64,000 nt of DNA from the NCBI GenBank assembly GCA_021833625.1, contig JAKBEU010000001.1:372001-436000 (forward strand), in the 5' to 3' direction. This document shows positions 43,307-50,268 of this stretch, in pieces. The DNA comes from a bacterium (GTDB lineage Bacteria; Patescibacteriota; Microgenomatia; UBA1406; GWC2-37-13). The translations under genes were made by a program, and so were the position numbers. How positions within the stretch are numbered: the stretch's first letter is position 1; each line of letters starts with the position of its first letter. Below the pieces are notes generated by a model, which was not told the origin of the DNA, did not search any database, and saw nothing but the letters and a program-made list of their open reading frames with translations.

Positions 43307-44320
43307 TTAATTAAACTGCTGTAGTAAATTATACACCCTTCGCTTCATCTCTTCAGTAACTTTTACCGATACCGCCCCTACTTCCCGTTGGCCGTACCAA
43401 ACAATGCATCCTAGGGGAGCAATAAGGACCACTGCAAGGGTAAGAAGGTCTTCCTCTCCCTGAACAAGAATTTGATTTACGGCTTTATTATGCCCCATAT
43501 CAAATAACCGTAATAATGCGGTAACCGCGTCCTTCCCAATTGTCCCCTTTTCATTTATGGCGTTATAACGCTCTATTTCTAATATCTCTTTTAGAATTTT
43601 CACGTTTAGGGCTTCCCGCTTTGTTTGACCGTCAATAACAGATAAAAATGGAGAAACTCCCTTTTTTTTCAATTCATATGTCACTACGTCGCCAATCGCA
43701 CACAGATAAAACCGACCTTGAACTGAGGCTAAGTGTTTCATTTCCTCTATTTCTTCTTTAGAGAGCGTAGAAAAGGAAGAGATAACGCGGCCTAGCGGTT
43801 CTCTTAATACTTGCTTTAGTGATTCTGGCAGTATCCTTTTTTCTCTGCTAATTAGGAGCTTATCGTATCTTTTTCCTTCCCTGCTTGTTATCCCTTGACG
43901 GATGCGTTCAGAGGTAATTCTGTCTCCGTACTCATCAAGAACAAAAGGAACCAATTGAACAAAAAGGGGCTTCATGCCGACCTCAATTCGCATATTATTT
44001 ATGGCTTTTGCTCCCGGCAGCGTCTCCTCTGTGACAAATAAAGCTTCAAACGTGCTGTTTTTCGCCGTCGGGCCATAGATATCCTCAATTTGGACTATTT
44101 TTACTTCCTTTTTTTGCTCCGCCGCAAACTCGAGCACATTCCTTTTGCGAAGCATGTATGATTGCAATGAATAGTAGTAGGGTTTGTGCCTTACCATTGC
44201 CCCAGAGGTTATTCCTATCGTCACCTCTTTTCCGCTCTCAAAGCATGCGGAAAGTAATTGTTTGTGCCCTAAGTGGAGATGATCAAACGTACCACCGCAT
44301 ACGACGTGTTGAAACTGCAT
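43307..44320 (-). CDS. Archaeal-type PPAT fused to DUF359-type GTP-dependent dephospho-CoA kinase
   Basis: 337 residues. N-terminal half (~1-150): a COG1019-type pantetheine-phosphate adenylyltransferase with CGGTFDHLHLGHKQLL (the HxGH nucleotidyltransferase motif) and the RITSERIRQGI signature. C-terminal half (~165-335): the DUF359/COG1909 fold, with GDVVTYELKKKGVSP, LSVIDGQTKR, NEKGTIGKDAV and GEEDLLTLAVVLIAPLGCIV-W-YGQ, known in archaea as the GTP-dependent dephospho-CoA kinase. One chain would thus perform the last two steps of CoA synthesis by the archaeal route. A TATTAT box at 44328-44333 lies 7 nt from the ATG; leuS follows after 14 nt. Confidence 0.85.
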   Translation of the reverse strand: MQFQHVVCGGTFDHLHLGHKQLLSACFESGKEVTIGITSGAMVRHKPYYYSLQSYMLRKRNVLEFAAEQKKEVKIVQIEDIYGPTAKNSTFEALFVTEETLPGAKAINNMRIEVGMKPLFVQLVPFVLDEYGDRITSERIRQGITSREGKRYDKLLISREKRILPESLKQVLREPLGRVISSFSTLSKEEIEEMKHLASVQGRFYLCAIGDVVTYELKKKGVSPFLSVIDGQTKREALNVKILKEILEIERYNAINEKGTIGKDAVTALLRLFDMGHNKAVNQILVQGEEDLLTLAVVLIAPLGCIVWYGQREVGAVSVKVTEEMKRRVYNLLQQFN

Positions 44321-44327
44321 AAGAGAT

Positions 44328-44352
44328 ATAATACCAGGAAATACGATATACT
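44328..44352. promoter_or_regulatory. Divergent -10 boxes for the CoA fusion gene and lysozyme-like gene 1
   Basis: Minus-strand TATTAT (44333-44328), 7 nt from the ATG at 44320, and plus-strand TATACT (44347-44352), 9 nt from the ATG at 44362. The start codons are only 41 nt apart, so both mRNAs must be leaderless or nearly so. Confidence 0.5.
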
Positions 44353-44361
44353 CAAATTATC

Positions 44362-45477
44362 ATGCAATATGTTCATCCACGAATCCGTATCGCAGCAGTA
44401 CTTCTTGCCTCCTTTGCTATAAGCGGATTCATTATGAAATATTCACAGACATCTTCATCGTCTCAAGCGACAGCGCCCCGCGTTAAAATAAGTAGTATTA
44501 CTTCCGATATCTCTCAAGCCTTCTCAAATTCCCGGTCCCGTTTAATTACATCATTACAGTCTATCCGCGCTCCTTCTCTTGTTTCTTTTACGTCCGCAAT
44601 TCCATCATCAGCGCCCCAACAGATGGAACTGACTGAAGCCGACTATAACGGGTGGACACTCCTCCCAACCACCCCTCCACAGCCAACCGTGGCCATCCCT
44701 ACAGAAAACACCTCTCCCCTCCTTCCAACGTATGAACTGCTTCCCACCATAAAACCGACAAAGCCTCCGACGCCGACCAGTAAGCCCACCCCAACGGCAG
44801 TGCCGACTCCCGTTGCTCCGGCTGAAGATCTTCGACCGGGAAAAAGCCTTGAAGACATATTTAAAATTGCAGGCCAAACGGCCTGCGTCCCCTCTGCACT
44901 TCTTAAGGCGTTCGTTGCACAAGAAGGACCAGGGACACTCACCTATAGCGACAAATCCGCGTTATTTTATAATGCGTATGACTGGTGGCATCGTGTAACG
45001 GAAAAACAACAAGTGTGCAGCGGCTATGGCTACTATCCCGAAACGGGTCTTATCGCAGAGGACAGTTTGTATGCAGGAGAGCGGTGTAAGGAAGCGTTTT
45101 CTCCCGAGACGGCAAATGATACGGTTTCAAAATCATTAGGCGCCACACAAATACTGCAGTACTATTGGGAAAAGACATTCAAGGAGAAGACAAAACAGGC
45201 ACTAAAGGTGAATAACGTTGACAGACGTGTACTTCTTGATGCACTCGTGGGGTTTGGCATTATTCTCAAAGAGGGGACAAAATACAACGGTTCGTGCGAT
45301 AACTGGGATTTCAAATACGTTATCAAAGCTGCCTGCGTCAATACGGGAGGACACTGTGACTATTATAATTACTGTTATACCATCTGTAAAAATTATAATA
45401 AATTTGCCTCCCAGAATAACAGCTGTGACAATGTCGTGAATATGTTTGTCCCCGGTTCATACTGCGAGTTTAAATAA
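44362..45477 (+). CDS. Anchored lysozyme-like protein with Thr/Pro stalk, copy 1
   Basis: 371 residues: N-terminal membrane segment (~9-25, AAVLLASFAISGFIMKY), Ser-rich then Thr/Pro-rich stalk (~30-155, many PTPT/KPTxP motifs) and a C-terminal domain (~160-371). The domain start, IAGQTACVPSALLKAFVAQEG, resembles the catalytic helix of lytic transglycosylases (YGVPPALLLAIAQQES), with Glu as candidate acid; SLGATQILQYYW resembles the GLMQI motif. Nine or more Cys near the C-terminus suggest disulfides. Predicted peptidoglycan hydrolase on the cell surface; the fold call is by motif only. Tandem paralogue follows 52 nt later. Confidence 0.65.
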   Translation: MQYVHPRIRIAAVLLASFAISGFIMKYSQTSSSSQATAPRVKISSITSDISQAFSNSRSRLITSLQSIRAPSLVSFTSAIPSSAPQQMELTEADYNGWTLLPTTPPQPTVAIPTENTSPLLPTYELLPTIKPTKPPTPTSKPTPTAVPTPVAPAEDLRPGKSLEDIFKIAGQTACVPSALLKAFVAQEGPGTLTYSDKSALFYNAYDWWHRVTEKQQVCSGYGYYPETGLIAEDSLYAGERCKEAFSPETANDTVSKSLGATQILQYYWEKTFKEKTKQALKVNNVDRRVLLDALVGFGIILKEGTKYNGSCDNWDFKYVIKAACVNTGGHCDYYNYCYTICKNYNKFASQNNSCDNVVNMFVPGSYCEFK

Positions 45478-45514
45478 GCCTCAAAACAATGGAATTCGAG
45501 TTTTAAAAATACGG

Positions 45515-45520
45515 TATACT
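45515..45520 (+). promoter_or_regulatory. -10 box of lysozyme-like gene 2
   Basis: TATACT followed by CAA, 9 nt from the ATG at 45530. The first copy has the same TATACTCAA at the same distance from its ATG, so the promoter was duplicated with the gene. Confidence 0.5.
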
Positions 45521-45529
45521 CAATTTAGT

Positions 45530-46591
45530 ATGGTCTTTATTCCCCGCCGTGTCCGCATGGTATTTGTTCTTATCCTTTCTTTTTTGGTGAGCGGATTTGT
45601 CATGAAATACACAAAGAAATCTTCCTCTCAGGCAGCGCCCTCTCTCCAAACGCAAAGCGTCGTATCGGATTTTTCCCGCTCAATAAATACTGTCGGGACA
45701 GGAATTATCTCATCGATTAAATCTCTCCGCGTCCCTTCCCTCATTTCTTTTTCTCCCCCTTCCTCATCTACAAATCCCCAGGGAGGACAGCCGATAGAAC
45801 CGACCGAAGCTGACTATGGGGGGTGGACAATGGGTCCGACATCTTCTCCTGCTACGCCGCCCAGAGAACAACCGACAGGAAGTATTCCGTCTGTTCTCCC
45901 GACAAACAATCCCCTCCCTTCGTCTATCCAACCGACAAAAACACCTAAGCCGACCAATAAACCAAAATCCACCCCCACTCCGGAGCTTCCGCCTGTTACC
46001 TCAGACCAGCGTCCCGGTTCGAGTTTAGAAGAGGTATTCAGGGATGTTTCAAAGCGCATGTGTATTCCTGTCGCACTCCTTAAGGCAACCCAGCAGGAAG
46101 AGTCGGGCGAAAGGTACCGCTCGTTTGTAAACAGCAAGTTTTCCCTCGCAAACAGATATAACTGGTGGAATGAGGCAAGCGTCACGCAGCTTGATTATTT
46201 TAACGGTGTTGCCTACTACACGCAAAGCGGAAAAGGACCGACAGACAGCAAATTTCCCGGAGTACAAATTGCAAAAGCAGCACAGCCAGGTGCCTATGAT
46301 CAACAAATTATGGGGTCACAACAGATTTCTCAACAGGAACAGGAAGTATCCCGAAAAAATACCATTAAAATCCTTCCAAAAAATATCGACAGACGTGTCT
46401 TATTCGACAACCTTATTATCTATGCAAGCATAACGATAAACAGAGTGGGAAGCTCCCCGCACCCCAACTGTGACGACTGGCCGGAGGAAACAGTAAAATT
46501 GGCGGCAGAAAAACATTACGGCTCATGCAACATAGGAGGCGGGAGAAACTATTGTACCGAAATCTGGAACCTCTACAAATCATTCAAATAA
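45530..46591 (+). CDS. Anchored lysozyme-like protein with Thr/Pro stalk, copy 2
   Basis: 353 residues from the ATG at 45530, chosen because RMVFVLILSFLVSGFVMKYTK aligns with the start of copy 1; the frame to 45446 would run back into copy 1. Same plan: membrane segment, Ser/Pro/Thr stalk (EPTEADYGGWTMGPT matches the TEADYNGWT of copy 1), then a lysozyme-like domain with MCIPVALLKATQQEESGERY (candidate catalytic Glu) and QIMGSQQIS (GLMQI-like). It has fewer Cys than copy 1. Likely peptidoglycan hydrolase with a different specificity. It ends 2 nt before the convergent tyrS. Confidence 0.65.
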   Translation: MVFIPRRVRMVFVLILSFLVSGFVMKYTKKSSSQAAPSLQTQSVVSDFSRSINTVGTGIISSIKSLRVPSLISFSPPSSSTNPQGGQPIEPTEADYGGWTMGPTSSPATPPREQPTGSIPSVLPTNNPLPSSIQPTKTPKPTNKPKSTPTPELPPVTSDQRPGSSLEEVFRDVSKRMCIPVALLKATQQEESGERYRSFVNSKFSLANRYNWWNEASVTQLDYFNGVAYYTQSGKGPTDSKFPGVQIAKAAQPGAYDQQIMGSQQISQQEQEVSRKNTIKILPKNIDRRVLFDNLIIYASITINRVGSSPHPNCDDWPEETVKLAAEKHYGSCNIGGGRNYCTEIWNLYKSFK

Positions 46592-46593
46592 CA

Positions 46594-47688
46594 CTATCTC
46601 GTTATCTGGTAGCTTTTTACTGTCTCAAGCAGTTTTTTTGCTTCTTCGTTTTCTTCAAAGTGTTTTCGGACCGGTTGCAAAAGCTGATCTAAATAATTCA
46701 CGACTGCTGCCTTTAAATCCATCGGGTGCAATAATTTCTTTTCAAATGTATCGCACAGTTCCTGGTATGTTTTAAATGACAGATTGCCCCCAAATTTTTC
46801 CGGTCTTTCCACTAAAAACGCGGAAATATTCAACCGTTCAAACGATTCAAAAATAATGTATTTACAATATTCAAGAACCGGATTTTCCTTAATGTCCCCT
46901 TCCAGACAATATGCCTTATTGATTTTTCTTCGTATATCATCAGTCGTGTCGGTCATGAAAACGGCACTATCGGGCTTGGACTTTGACATTTTAAGCTCAA
47001 TAGTCCGCTGCAGTGCATCCTGCTCGCTTGAGACCGGTTTTCCCAGTCCCCGTAGCATGTGGTGACTTACAACGACAGGTTTCCAGTATCCAAGGACAGG
47101 TCCGACTTCGCGTGCCAACATGTTTACCTTACGCTGATCCATACCCAGTTGTGTTATTTTTGCACCCAACATAAAAATATCCGCAACTTGCATACATGAG
47201 TAGATAATATGAGCTCCGGTCAGTTTTTCAAGTGATTCTTCCCTTCCCATCATTTCTGCCGTGCGGATAAAGCGCTTCAAGGCGTTTGACTTACCCACCT
47301 GTACGACAAGCTTCCAGTATTCGGGATTTTTCGCCATGTCACTCGCCCACATAAACTCGACATTATTCAAATCCATTCCGCTTGCACGCCACACTTCGAT
47401 AAAATACTTTCCCACTGTTTTTATTTTCTCCAAATCCCCGCCCATTTTGTTGTTTGCCATTGCATGCCAATCGGCAACCCACATACGAAACTTCACGCCC
47501 GCCTTAATCATTTTATTCACGTTAATCGCACGAAGAAGACCCTGGGCAATATGAATTTGACCGGACGGCTCAAATCCGTCATATGCAATAAGCTGTTCTC
47601 CGCTTTCAAAAAGAGTTTTCAACTCTTCTGCTCCGATAACTTCTTCTCCTACCTGATTGATAAGATTCAGTCTGTCTTGTGTGTTCAT
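46594..47688 (-). CDS. tyrS: Tyrosyl-tRNA synthetase, archaeal/eukaryotic type
   Basis: 364 residues. Class I signature EPSGQIHIAQG (HIGH-type) and KMSKSKPDSAVFMTDTTDDI, which with RRKINKAYCLEG is the archaeal/eukaryotic TyrRS form. The bacterial C-terminal S4 domain is absent, as in archaeal enzymes (300-370 residues). It charges tRNA-Tyr, which is not in the window. It follows the PLP-lyase gene by 42 nt on the same strand and also has its own TATAAT 9 nt from the ATG, so it could be read both from the attenuated operon upstream and from its own promoter. Confidence 0.93.
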   Translation of the reverse strand: MNTQDRLNLINQVGEEVIGAEELKTLFESGEQLIAYDGFEPSGQIHIAQGLLRAINVNKMIKAGVKFRMWVADWHAMANNKMGGDLEKIKTVGKYFIEVWRASGMDLNNVEFMWASDMAKNPEYWKLVVQVGKSNALKRFIRTAEMMGREESLEKLTGAHIIYSCMQVADIFMLGAKITQLGMDQRKVNMLAREVGPVLGYWKPVVVSHHMLRGLGKPVSSEQDALQRTIELKMSKSKPDSAVFMTDTTDDIRRKINKAYCLEGDIKENPVLEYCKYIIFESFERLNISAFLVERPEKFGGNLSFKTYQELCDTFEKKLLHPMDLKAAVVNYLDQLLQPVRKHFEENEEAKKLLETVKSYQITR

Positions 47689-47697
47689 ATGTATCTC

Positions 47698-47703
47698 ATT
47701 ATA
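47698..47703 (-). promoter_or_regulatory. -10 box of tyrS
   Basis: TATAAT on the minus strand ends 9 nt before the ATG at 47688; predicted leaderless message. No clear -35. Confidence 0.45.
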
Positions 47704-47730
47704 GAAAATAATTAATAATTCACAACGGTA

Positions 47731-48765
47731 TCATTCCATCAGTGCCTGACGCAGATCATTAATAATGAAATTAACGTCCTCAATACCCACCGACATTCTC
47801 ACCAAGGTTCCCGTTATTTTTTGTTTTTTCAACTCCTCCTTGGGAGCGGTCCACGTCATCATGGAAAACGGATGAAGCAGTGTCGTCTGGGTTCCCCCAA
47901 AGCTATGCGCAATAGGAATATGCTTTAACTTCATAAGAAATGCCAGAGTGTCTTTTTCATCCCCCCTTATCCAGAATGAAACCACACCAGAAATACCGGG
48001 AAATACGCATCTCTCTACCCTTTGGTGATGGGCAAGAAAGTGGGCAACAAGTCGCGCATTCTTCTGGTGGGCCATCATACGTATTTTTAACGTCTGAATT
48101 CCTCTTAATACAAGCGCACAATCAAATGGACTTGGAACGGCTCCTAAGGTCCACTGGATATGACGCAATTGCTTAAATACAGCTGCATTATTCGTCATAA
48201 CTGCCCCGGATATGACATCGTGGTGTCCCGCAATATATTTGGTAAGACTATGCACGACGATATCTGCCCCACTTTCTAAAGGATGCGAAAAAACGGGTGT
48301 AGGTAAGGTGTTGTCAACAATAAAAAGCGTTTTTTTTCTTTTTATCTTCCCTATCTTTTCAATATTCAAACGCTGTAAACATGGATTAGTTATTGACTCG
48401 CACACCATCATCTGTGCACTTTCCATTCCTCGGCGTAATTCGTTTTCATTTGAGAAATCAACAGACGTATTTTTTATTCCAAACCGCCTAAACGTGTCTT
48501 GGAGCATGCGTGTCGTTCCTTCGTATACCTGGGTGTGACTTAAGACAGTATCTCCCGTTTTAAGTAATGAAAATACCGCAGCCAGTGCCGCAGACCCGGA
48601 CGCAAAAGACAATGCAAAACGCGCTTTCTCAAGACGTGCAAGTTCCGCCTCCAGTGCAAGCCGCGTAGAATTATCCACGCGGCTATATCCCATCTGACCA
48701 GGAAACAGATGCCTGGATATTGTTGAAATGGCAATTGGTTCGATTATCGGCATAAGGTTTTTCAT
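47731..48765 (-). CDS. Cys/Met-metabolism PLP enzyme (cystathionine gamma-synthase/lyase family)
   Basis: 344 residues, slightly shorter than the ~380-400 of CGS/CGL/MGL enzymes. Motifs: LSFASGSAALAAVFSLL (phosphate loop), VCESITNPCLQ (ESxxNP), FIVDNTLPTPVF (Asp for the PLP ring) and VVHSLTKYIAGHHDVISGAV with the Schiff-base Lys. It makes or breaks C-S bonds of sulfur amino acids, releasing thiols, 2-oxoacids or ammonia. Its ATG overlaps the stop of the methyltransferase by 4 nt, so the pair acts together. The operon lies behind two candidate tyrosine attenuators. Confidence 0.9.
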   Translation of the reverse strand: MKNLMPIIEPIAISTISRHLFPGQMGYSRVDNSTRLALEAELARLEKARFALSFASGSAALAAVFSLLKTGDTVLSHTQVYEGTTRMLQDTFRRFGIKNTSVDFSNENELRRGMESAQMMVCESITNPCLQRLNIEKIGKIKRKKTLFIVDNTLPTPVFSHPLESGADIVVHSLTKYIAGHHDVISGAVMTNNAAVFKQLRHIQWTLGAVPSPFDCALVLRGIQTLKIRMMAHQKNARLVAHFLAHHQRVERCVFPGISGVVSFWIRGDEKDTLAFLMKLKHIPIAHSFGGTQTTLLHPFSMMTWTAPKEELKKQKITGTLVRMSVGIEDVNFIINDLRQALME

Positions 48766-49682
48766 GTTGTTTCTTTCAAATTTGTAACCGTTTTTTTGAG
48801 GACAATATTATGCCTCGTACACTGAAGGGGCGGAACATGACTATCCTGTCCCTCTCGGGTGGCAATCTCAACAATATGAAAGCCGTCCTGTTCCCACATC
48901 CTTTTATGGTCGTCAAGGGTACGGAACCATTCTCCGTGCCCCTGCTTATCCTCCCCAAATACGACAAAGCTTTCGTTCGGCTCAATTTCTAAAATTGCGC
49001 CGCGTAATGCTTCAAAGTGGATTTGAGGAAAAGTGCGGGAGGCTTCCTCCAAATCATATATCCCCGTCTGTAGTGCGCGCACAATTTCATCTCCCAGCTC
49101 TTCCCTCACTCTTTCAAATGGGACAATATTTCTTCCTTCCGATTTCGAAAGATTGTCTGACGTTGTAATATTCACGACTGCAATTCCGCCAACTTTTAAT
49201 AGGCGTGCAGCTTCCTGGTCAATTGCACGATCTATCTCCGGAGGACAACAGTTACCGATATGATCCCTAAGAACGATATCTTGACTTCCTCCCTCTATTT
49301 TTGTATCGCGGGCATCGCATTGCAAGCACACCACCTTGTCAAGTCCCGAATTTTCTATAGCGGGAAAAATACCATCGCTTATGTCCACAGCAATTGTTGA
49401 AACTTGGCCAGACCCTAGACCATGCAATAACTTTTCAAAATCCCGAGGCCCCTCTGCTGTCGATATGCCGAGAATTGTCGAATTGACAGCTTTTCCCTCT
49501 AATTCAACCCCGAGCGCTTGGACAGAATCCATTTTGGCGAGATGTCCTACATTCACTCCCACCGTAGGCGTTTGATTCTTAACCGCATCCAGTCCTAGGC
49601 TCTCGAACAATCTCTGCGTATTTACGTACCCATTTGTGGCCCGAAATTCATGACCATCGGTGTATCCTCTAAATTCGTTCAT
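48762..49682 (-). CDS. SAM-dependent methyltransferase-like protein
   Basis: 306 residues. The central region has a class I methyltransferase layout: STIAVDISDGIFPAI (SAM-binding acidic loop), VVCLQCDARDT, SQDIVLRDHIGNCCPPEID (motif IV region) and ARLLKVGGIAVVNI (post-motif strand). The ~85 N-terminal residues and a C-terminal HNIVLKKTV strand flank it. The typical GxGxG loop is weak (GLGSGQ), so the call is moderate. It is the first full-length gene after the two peptide/terminator modules at 49707-49956, with the second terminator only ~25 nt before its ATG. Confidence 0.65.
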   Translation of the reverse strand: MNEFRGYTDGHEFRATNGYVNTQRLFESLGLDAVKNQTPTVGVNVGHLAKMDSVQALGVELEGKAVNSTILGISTAEGPRDFEKLLHGLGSGQVSTIAVDISDGIFPAIENSGLDKVVCLQCDARDTKIEGGSQDIVLRDHIGNCCPPEIDRAIDQEAARLLKVGGIAVVNITTSDNLSKSEGRNIVPFERVREELGDEIVRALQTGIYDLEEASRTFPQIHFEALRGAILEIEPNESFVVFGEDKQGHGEWFRTLDDHKRMWEQDGFHIVEIATREGQDSHVPPLQCTRHNIVLKKTVTNLKETT

Positions 49683-49706
49683 ACTATGTAAAAAATAAAA
49701 AATAAT

Positions 49707-49736
49707 AAAAAACCGCCGTTTTTTTTGGGACGGCGG
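49707..49736 (-). terminator. Intrinsic terminator 2 (candidate attenuator) before the methyltransferase gene
   Basis: Minus strand: CCGCCGT (49736-49730), 10-nt loop, ACGGCGG (49719-49713), then six T. The 7-bp GC-rich stem is perfect. It lies between the second short ORF and the ATG of the methyltransferase, so it can cut the operon off. The 5' arm can instead pair with ACGGTGG at 49779-49773 inside the short ORF. Confidence 0.8.
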
Positions 49737-49762
49737 GTGTTGGTTTAGTGAAAAATATGGTA

Positions 49763-49834
49763 CTAAACGGGCCCACCGTAGAGGAGTTGATAATAATAGA
49801 AGCTGAATTGTTTAATAAGCTGGAATTTATTCAT
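49763..49834 (-). CDS. Candidate leader peptide 2 (23 aa, Phe/Tyr-rich)
   Basis: ATG at 49834, TAG at 49763. Three consecutive TAT Tyr codons (codons 13-15) follow Phe, and a fourth Tyr is at codon 19. Codons 19-21 hold ACGGTGG, which pairs over 7 bp (one G-U) with the 5' arm of terminator 2. It starts 8 nt after the T-run of terminator 1, so it would be translated only on read-through transcripts. No Shine-Dalgarno is visible; start uncertain. Confidence 0.4.
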   Translation of the reverse strand: MNKFQLIKQFSFYYYQLLYGGPV

Positions 49835-49842
49835 ATAAGGGC

Positions 49843-49869
49843 AAAAAAAATCCCCGCACTTGGGCGGGG
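49843..49869 (-). terminator. Intrinsic terminator 1 (candidate attenuator)
   Basis: Minus strand: CCCCGC (49869-49864), 6-nt loop, GCGGGG (49857-49852), one A, then eight T (49850-49843). A strong canonical hairpin. Its 5' arm CCCCGCC can instead pair with GGCGAGG at 49896-49890, directly at the stop codon of leader peptide 1 (6 of 7 pairs). Confidence 0.85.
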
Positions 49870-49895
49870 TTCTTCACACAACAAGACACCCTCGC

Positions 49896-49940
49896 CTACT
49901 GCGCGGGATAATAATATGTTGCTGCGTGATTAATACTCAT
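49896..49940 (-). CDS. Candidate leader peptide 1, MSINHAATYYYPAQ
   Basis: A 14-codon ORF. The ATG at 49940 lies 7 nt after a TGATATAAT extended -10, the same leaderless spacing as the real genes here. Codons 9-11 are TAT TAT TAT. The stop codon TAG is fused to the GGCGAGG segment that can sequester the 5' arm of terminator 1. Size, position and codon content fit an attenuation leader peptide sensing charged tRNA-Tyr. Confidence 0.5.
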   Translation of the reverse strand: MSINHAATYYYPAQ

Positions 49941-49947
49941 AAGAACA

Positions 49948-49956
49948 ATTATATCA
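49948..49956 (-). promoter_or_regulatory. Extended -10 promoter of the leader/methyltransferase/PLP operon
   Basis: TGATATAAT on the minus strand; its TGA is also the stop codon of the 99-residue gene upstream. The predicted start is at about 49941, next to the ATG of leader peptide 1. Confidence 0.6.
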
Positions 49957-50253
49957 TTTTTTTATTTTGTGTGCGCTTTTACTCCAAGCACCAAAGCGCG
50001 TGCCGCTTGGCATTGACCAGTATCGCGCGTTCCACGCCTTATATTCCAGATCAATCCGTGTTACAGCTTCAAATCCGGAGAGTCCTTTTATTTTTTTTGA
50101 AAGTTTTTTCGCCTCAATGGGTCCTCTTAAGTCTCCCCTCCCCCCCTGTTCAAGAAAAATCGTAGTACCGGCAGCAAAAGAAACATCTCCTTCCGTTTCG
50201 GAGGAAGAAATTCCTTCAAGTGGAGGCTGATATGTATCGCGCTCTCCTGACAT
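49954..50253 (-). CDS. Hypothetical protein (99 aa)
   Basis: I do not recognise the family. The N-terminal half is acidic and flexible (GISSSETEGDVSF, then a TTIFLEQGGRGD strand); the C-terminal half is basic with aromatic residues (LEYKAWNARYW, RFGAWSKSAHKIKK), suggesting RNA or membrane binding only loosely. The ATG at 50253 lies 6 nt after a TGATATAAT box that overlaps the stop of the acyl-CoA synthetase gene, so it has its own leaderless promoter. Its stop codon forms part of the next promoter. Confidence 0.6.
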   Translation of the reverse strand: MSGERDTYQPPLEGISSSETEGDVSFAAGTTIFLEQGGRGDLRGPIEAKKLSKKIKGLSGFEAVTRIDLEYKAWNARYWSMPSGTRFGAWSKSAHKIKK

Positions 50254-50259
50254 GTCGCT

Positions 50260-50268
50260 ATTATATCA
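50260..50268 (-). promoter_or_regulatory. Extended -10 promoter of the 99-aa hypothetical gene
   Basis: TGATATAAT on the minus strand, 6 nt from the ATG at 50253; a TTGCGG (50289-50284) lies 18 nt upstream of TATAAT. Overlaps the end of the acyl-CoA synthetase gene. Confidence 0.55.

Noticed and set aside
49748-49933. 61-codon plus-strand ORF across the two terminators
   Set aside because: It is antisense to both hairpins and both short leader ORFs, has low-complexity content and no promoter; the minus-strand features explain the region better.
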